Positions 57,060 through 64,000 of a DNA stretch of 64,000 nucleotides are shown piece after piece; the stretch's first letter is position 1; each line of letters begins with the position of its first letter. Below the pieces are notes generated by a model. That model ran no database searches and was not told the origin of the DNA. It saw only the letters and a program-made list of their open reading frames with translations. Source of the stretch: Eucalyptus grandis (lineage: Eukaryota; Streptophyta; Magnoliopsida; Myrtales; Myrtaceae); NCBI RefSeq assembly GCF_016545825.1, contig NC_052618.1, positions 18,613,561 through 18,677,560 on the forward strand. Direction: 5' to 3'. Made by a program: the position numbers and the translations under genes.

Positions 57060-60000
57060 CCGGCCTCCCCCCCAGGCTCAACTAAGAATCAAAATGTCTA
57101 GATTATATAACCAAAAACACATCAATTCTAATTAGGCAACCAACCATGTGTAGAAATAATTTTGCGCACATTATAATTGCACAAATTGTGTGGACATCCG
57201 TTTGATTGCTCCTTTTTGTTTCTTTTTAGTATTTTCCGGTTTTGAGCATTCATCTAGTTATGAAATGTCAGGGATATTAATATTTTACCAAATGCTTTGA
57301 TCCTTTGAAAAATTTCAAAATATGATCTTAAATACATTCTTAATAGTCAATTTCTTGGTGTCCAAGCCTAATGTGAAAACGATCTAAATGTCACTTTACA
57401 AACATTTTAAGTTCTCATCCCTTTAATTTATCAATTAGGGTTTTCTTGACCTGCATGCATATTACACTTCAAAACTACGAGTCTGATCATCTCCTCAATG
57501 ATATATAATATTAACATTTTATATCATGCAGAGATTGCAGATAGAAAAAAATCTAAGGAATCTAATGGAATATGGTTGACCAAAAATTCCTTTTCATACC
57601 AGCTTTTCATACTAGCAAGGCGCTAAGATGTATGCTTCCTTTCCGTAAGGAAATGAATGAGTGGGCAAATAGATTTGACAGCTCTTTATGTCCAATTTTT
57701 GACAAAGTCAGTACTTAGCAAATGTCACGTCCCGTCCTTGTCTATTGTCTTTTTCTTTTTCTGTTTCTCTACTGGTGGCCGATGCTGCTCGCGCGGTGCA
57801 TATGCGGGTGTTATTCATAGCGACAAGACGGAGTTGTAATGCCATTAGGGTTCGGCTACAATCCAATAGAGCGAGAATGATTATTAAATTACTTAGTTTT
57901 TTTTTTTACCGATTCCATTCTATTACTATTTTAACTTCTTTTCAAATTTTTATCATACCCTTTTATTGAGCATAAAAGTTGAAATTTATATCTAAAATTA
58001 AATCGTTCTCACTTTTATCATTCTTTAAAAGACGGAGATTTAAATCTCTCATTTTTTTTATTTTCTATGTAGGAAGGGTGGCCACCAAATAAATTTCAAA
58101 TAAATTTAACTCTTCTTTTATACGGTTTAACGTTGAATTGAAAAGGATAGAAGTATAATGCCAAAATGTCTTATAACTTTCTATTCTGTGTCCAAGCTCT
58201 GCCTACGATAGTCTACATGTGGCCAATAACCATGGGTGATGGGTGAGGGACGACGTGCTTATTGTCACTGGCAGGGTTTTCACATATGACGAAATAGCGA
58301 GGGTGATCGATTGCTTCGATTAGGGGTCAGTCGTCGATGGTGGGGATTTTCGCAAGCGATCGACACTAGGGTGATGCTATCGGTGACCCTTGTGCTTGCC
58401 AAGTGAGAGAGAGAGAGAAGTGAAGGGTCAAGCATTTCGCATATGTCCTATTCCATCTAGAATTATATAGATATACTTGACGTTCCTTACGTTTCTATAT
58501 ACACATCACCTCTATCCCCCAAGTCCGGGAGCTTAGTCTTACTAAGCTCTATGAGTTTTGTGCTTACAAGGTTTATCACTAATAATAATTAAAAAAGGAT
58601 GGTAGATTTTGGGTATTATATCAAGTTCTAAGTAATGTTGATTAAGAGAACCAACCACCCCCGAACTCATCTTATTTCATCCGTTGAAGGTTTGGTTGTG
58701 CACTACGTGCCTAACAATCACTAAATTGGAAAAAATCTCACATCCTTTTCTATGCATCAATGCCCCACGACCGCCGACCGTAGTCTTTCGACCACCTTCG
58801 TTGCCACAGCGTTGCTGTACTAGCATTCAGCCATGCCGACCTCAGCCACCGTGTGCTCGATGACCACTAGCGACGGCAAGCTTTGCAAATGACAGAGAGA
58901 GAGAGAGGCAGGCGGTGGGCACAACGAAAGCTAAGGAGTAGTGTTTGCTTTTGGCTAGAGATGGCGGCATGGGGCCATGAACATAACTAAAAGTTGTGGA
59001 CAACATGTCTTCGATTGGCGAGCTATAAATTATAAACATCATCCAAATGCGAATTTTTACTAAAATTGAAAGTGGATGGTGTTCGTATGTATAGCCCCAC
59101 CAATCAATAGGTCGGTTGTAGAAACCTATCTCCATTTTTAGCTAGGGACATGAAAAATATAACTTGTAATTCAGTCTACCCTTATGCTAATATCTCAGAA
59201 TAATTATCCAATCAATCATAACCAATTCAGTTTAAACATTTCAATATTGTTAATGTAGTCCTAAACTTTAAGCAATATTCCTATGAAATCATTCCGGTAA
59301 ATTTTTACAGGAAAACATTAATGTGGTGGTTTAGCAGTCGTTGGTCGTCCTACGAGGCACATTGCCACATCAACAGGCTTTCGTGAAAATTTATTTGAAA
59401 GATTACTTTGAAATTTTGCCCTAAAGTTGAGGATAAAATTGATAAAATTGAAAAATTTAGAATTGAATTAACATTTATATAATAAATTTAGACTTGTTTG
59501 GACAATTTTCCACCATTATCACCTATCACATCATGGCCCCAAACTTAGTTGCCAAGTTTTCCATCTATAGGCTAATAAAGGCAATCAACTTTCTCAGTCC
59601 TTTTACACGTTCGATCAATTACATCATAAACTAGGGGTGGCTGAGCTTGGTGGCTAGTGCAACTTGTCGTTTTCATTTTTGAACGATCGTTCTAAGTGAA
59701 TCCAATCCACTCGAATTTCATGTACATCCCCGTCAACGGAAAAGCTCATCATCATCCAGTCTTTTCCCACTAAGTACAAGAAGTCGACATGTCTCACACC
59801 AAAGTAATAACTTGATTGTATTTATTTTTTTTCCCCTTATTCTCATATGATATTTTCTTCTATGCTTACGCACAATAATTCAAATAAATTGATCTATCTG
59901 TATTATCAATTAGAAAAGCCAAACGGCCATTCAAACATCAATCTTTTACAGAAAAGAAATTCCATGAAAAAACACTTGTATAATGAAAATACCTGTTGTA

Positions 60001-60370
60001 ATTTACAACAATCAAGATTATCCTCCACAATTGATCACTACCTATTTTTCTTTTTTCTTTTTCAGTGACTCTCCAACTCAAGATTTTTCAATTGTTGCTT
60101 GGAATTCAATTTTACTAGAATTGTCCGCTCCTCCTTGAACGTCCTCTCTACTTCATCCTTCTTCCGGTGTTACCGCTACATGAACCTGACCCTTCTTCAA
60201 GGCTCGAAGAATTTGAAAGAAACCTCCTCATCAAATATCAATAAAAGCTATACAAAGCACTCAATTCTCCTGTCGTTATTTAAGCCTTTAACTCGACAAA
60301 GTAATAGGTTTAATTTAAAACAAAATTATGAAACTTTTACATATGATTTCAACTTTATGTACTTAACGTA
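57060..60370 (+). repeat. ~3.3-kb non-coding tandem unit 1
   Basis: Parallel to 60,371-63,470. Shared blocks in order: the R landmarks; gaaatgaatgagtgggcaaat; gggttcggc; a GC-richer block with gatggtggggattttcg; tcacctctatcccc; gagagagagagaggcagg; caactttctcagtcc; ggtggctagtgcaacttgtc; and a leader with gattttcag/actccaactc. Reading frames are not kept between units. Confidence 0.75.
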
Positions 60371-63300
60371 AGGCAGTGTCATTAAGCATGAATAATTGAC
60401 TCGATGTTATCGATCTTTCTGTCTCCTCATCCAGCTCAACTAAGAATTGAAGTGTCTAGATTAGATAACCAAAATTACATCAAACTAATTAGGCAACCGA
60501 CTATAAAAAGAAATAATTTTGCGCCCACAGACAATATTATAATTGTGCACATCATGTGGGCATCCGACTATTATTGCCTTCTAGTTTCTTTTTAGTGTTT
60601 TTTCCGCGCGCGTGCATCCAGCTAGTTAAGAAAATGCCACAAATATTGACATCTGACCGATCACATTTATTCTTTGAAATTTCAAAACATGCTCCTAAAT
60701 CCATACATAATAGTCAACATTACGGTGTCTTGGACGATTTTGATATCACTTAGGACTTTTAAAGTTCTTGGCCTTTATTTTATAATATATGATTTTCTTG
60801 ACCTGCATATAAAACTTCAGTGCCACGAGTCATCTCTTTAGTGATATAATAGTAATATTTGAAATAATGCAGAAATTCCAAATTGTAAAAAAAAAGGATT
60901 ATAGTTGACTGAAGCAACCTTTTCATACCAGCATGGCAATGATAGATGCCTTCTTTATGTAAAAAAATGAATGCGTGAGGAAATAGATTTGACAGCTTTT
61001 TGTCCATTTTTTTGACAAAGTCATACCGAACAATCGTCACACATTCAATGGCCTTCAAGGAAAATCTGGCGTGAGAATGATCTAAAATGTAAAGCCCTTA
61101 TTTGCTATAAAATCGTTGGTATTTCTTGTATTATGGAGAAGAAAAATATACACATATAATTAGGGGGTGTAAAGTGTGTGGGTACCGACACGTTAAAATA
61201 AGGAATGTAGTCTTATCAGTGCTCCACAGGATGAAGACTACCGGGGACAACCCTTGTAGGTGGTGAAACCCTGCCCCTCTCTTTCCAACCATGGGCTCCA
61301 TTTTGTCTCATCCTTATTTATGTTGTCTAGCGACGAAATGAAATTATAATGTAATTAGGGTTCGGCATCGTGAGTTTCAGTAGTTTAGCACGAGGATTAA
61401 CTCTTCTTTTGTATGGTTTAACACTGAAAATCAAAAGATAGGCCTAAGATGCCACAATGCCTCGCCACTCTGTATTCTCTCTCCAGGCGCCGCCCTCCTT
61501 GCCGTCGGTGGTCCGCACGGGGCCAGTAGTGGTGGGTCACGAGTGAGGAAGAATGTGCTAATAGTCGCGTGTAGGGTTTTACAAACATCGAAATGACAGT
61601 GGTGGCTAATTGCAGTGATTAATGGTGCAGTCGTTGATGGTAGATCTTGGCAAACATCAGATTGTTGCTATTGCCCAACCTCATCGCTTGTCGGGTGAGA
61701 TAGAAGAGCCGAGCATTTTGCAAATGTCCTATTTCATTTAAAAATGATAAGCAGATACTCGACATGCCTTGGATCTCTATAAACGCATCACCTCCATCCC
61801 TCGAATTTGTGAGTTTGCTCTCTCCAATGTCTATGGAATTTTTGCCTAGAAATTTGTGGATAATAAAGTATGTAGATACTTGGTTATTGAATCAAGTTCC
61901 AAGTCGTACCAACATCAAACGTCGTGCTCAATGGCCCCTCGTGACATCAAGCCTCTCTCTCTCTCTTCTCTACCTTTGTTAACAACCTAGTGACAAGTTT
62001 CTCTCTATCCCTCTCTCATCTTCGCAACAAGCTCGTCGGTCATCAACAAGCTAGCGACAAACCACAAAATGCAAGGCTCAATCCAAGTGTGTACGAGAGA
62101 GGGAGAGAGGTGATAGGCATAATGAAAGTTAGCGGTAGGGTTGGCTCAGCTAGAGATGATGACATGGGTCGACAAGCTAAAGTAAAAGATGTGGATACCA
62201 TTTGTGTCTCTCTTGATAGGTTCTTAAATTATAGACATCATCCAAATACAACTTTAACTAAAATTGAAAGTGAATAACGTCCATAAATATAACCCAGTGG
62301 GTTGGTCATGGAAAACTTCCTCCATTTCGAGGTAGGGACGGCGAAAAGTATGATCCGTAATATAATTTTTCTTTATATCATTATCTCCTGTTATATATAT
62401 GGCCCTAGACTTGGTTGCCAAGATTTTCCATGGGTGGACTAAATAAAAGCAATCGACTTTCTCAGTCCTCGTGCACCTTTCATCAATTTCATCATAAATT
62501 GGGGTGGTTGAGCCTGGTGGCTAGTGCAACTTGTCGTTTTATATTTAAAGGGGGAACAGTCGTTCAAGTGAATCCAATCCACTCAAATTTCCAAAAGAAC
62601 AGTCCTTTTTTAAAATTTCCCGACCTAAGTGTGGCAAGTGTCGCAAGCCAAACAAGCCCTACATCTTTTTGCCACTAGTACAAGAAGTTGACGCGTGTCG
62701 CATCAAAGTGAGAGCTTGCATTTAATAAATGGGATATACAGACACCGCACACAAGTCATCTATATTTTTAGTTAGGCAAACCCAATAGTCCCTCCAGCCA
62801 TATAAAAAACAAAACGCACGCATATACTCAATAATTTATGACAATCGAGATGATTCTTCACAATTGATCACTGTTTATTTCTCTTGATTTCTAGTGACTC
62901 CGACTCGATATTTTTTGCCTGCCACCTAGCATTCGCGTCTACTAGAGTCTAATAGAATTGCTCGCTCCTCCCTTCAGGTCCTTTCTATTTCATCCTGCTT
63001 TTAATGTCACTATTGATTCAGGGCTTGGGGACTTTTGAAAGAAAACCTCCTCACATCTGTTTATGGAAGCCATATAGAACATCAAATTCTCCCGTGTTAC
63101 TTAAGCTTTTAACTTGACAAAGCAATTGGGTTAATTTAACACAAAATTAGAAAAACTTATTCATATAATTTCAATTTTATATTGGGGTCGGTTGATGACT
63201 ACTTATAGTGCGTTTGTTTTACGGAAAATGAAGAATTCGAAAAATATTTTTTAAAGAATAATCACTTATGTCATTTGAAATAATTAGTTAGGAAATTTTT

Positions 63301-63470
63301 TTCATTATTAGTAACAATTTATATCTAAATTTTTTCCTAAATTATAAAAATTTATTTTTTTATTATTTTTGTAAGTGATACAAAAGATTATTTTTTGAAA
63401 AATATTTTATTTTATTTTATTTTTTCATTTTCTCAGTGAATACCTATGGGCTTGTTATGAAGTATGAATA
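60371..63470 (+). repeat. ~3.1-kb non-coding tandem unit 2
   Basis: Diverged second copy of 57,060-60,370. A TATAAAAAA box at about 62,802 precedes a possible leader at 62,880-63,060, but no coding exon follows. An extra segment at 61,150-61,340 has no match in unit 1. Confidence 0.7.
63205..63450. mobile_element. Short MITE-like AT-rich insert
   Basis: Begins gtgcgtttgttttacggaaaat, close to the ends of the 54.45-kb element in reverse reading, and interrupts the repeat unit between caattttata and gtatgaatag. Confidence 0.4.
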
Positions 63471-64000
63471 GTTGATTCAATGTTTTCTCCAAACGGAGGA
63501 TCAATCTTGCTGCCTCCTCATCAGGCTCAACTAAAAATCAAAGTGTCTAACGATATCCAAACTAATTACGCAACCAACTAGATGTAAAGTAATTTCGCGC
63601 AAATACAATATTATAGTTGTGCACCGCATGATGTGTGGACATCCGACTAATTTTTCCTTTTCCATTTCTTTTTAGGTTTTTTCTTTTGTGGCATCCAACT
63701 AGTTATGAAACGCTACAGATATTGATATTTGACTGAATGCATTTATTCTTTGAAATTTCAAGATATGCTCCTAAACTCATTCATAATAGTCAATTTCATG
63801 TGCGTGTCCATACCTAGGATTAGAGGTGAGTACTGGGTTCGGTTCTACCGACAAATCTAGAACCTCTCCGAGAATCGATGTCTCAACATTCACCGATTTA
63901 AAAATGCATCACACACGGTTAAAACACGTGGTGAATATATAAAAAAAAGACTAATCACATAATAAATTTGTGTTGGATTATGCTAAAAAAAATTCATTAC
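63471..64000 (+). repeat. Right-hand repeat, segment R4 (runs off the window)
   Basis: Repeats the R1 landmarks to about 63,800. After that, ggtgagtactgggttcggtt resembles the gaaccgg-rich ends of the hAT-like element at 34.4 kb, but only one end is in the window. Confidence 0.55.

Overview
The window is nuclear DNA from a flowering plant, most likely a woody eudicot. The evidence is a VRN1/REM-type B3 transcription factor, intron-containing genes with plant-like splice sites, classical arabinogalactan-protein (AGP) genes, tRNA-derived SINEs, a LINE of the plant L1 type and hAT- and Harbinger-like DNA transposon remains in an AT-rich background. A myrtaceous tree such as Eucalyptus would fit, but that is a guess. 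All gene models here were read by eye, with splice sites chosen by motif and phase.

Layout. (1) 1-1,740, minus: a B3-domain gene cut by the window edge; four exons join in phase. (2) 2.1-13.4 kb: transposon territory, with a SINE, two copies of a dispersed repeat, an LTR-retrotransposon block with a tRNA-Met-type primer site and a candidate 4.5-kb LTR, simple repeats, a 125-bp AAT/ATT palindrome and a local duplication. (3) 13.4-15.8 kb: no gene seen. (4) 16.0-47.8 kb: the main feature, a head-to-tail array of eleven AGP loci, all on the plus strand. Five are intact (copies 1, 2, 5, 8, 10) and six are broken (3, 4, 6, 7, 9, 11). They fall into three types by coding sequence and flanks, in the order A / A-B / A-B / C-A-B / C-(A lost)-B / C, so the duplicated unit held two or three genes. 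Intact copies share a TATA box, a reversed CCAAT motif and a paired inverted CCGTyGGATC element. (5) Inside the array sit a Harbinger-derived block (23.06-26.08 kb), a minus-strand LINE split by a solo LTR (30.86-33.27 kb), an 865-bp hAT-like element (34.44-35.30 kb) and several SINEs with target-site duplications. The paralogous units serve as empty-site controls for most of these. (6) 48.68-52.81 kb, minus: a five-exon SPC24 kinetochore gene with an apparent one-base deletion just after the ATG, one AT-AC intron and one U12-type GT-AG intron. (7) 53-64 kb: no recognised gene; tandem repeats (50 bp x2, ~130 bp x3), a MITE-like element and a non-coding segment of about 3.2 kb repeated in tandem.

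The intact AGP genes encode small secreted, Hyp-O-glycosylated, GPI-anchored cell-surface proteoglycan backbones. Their near-identical promoters suggest shared regulation and a dosage role, while the broken members show birth-and-death evolution by unequal exchange and transposon insertion.
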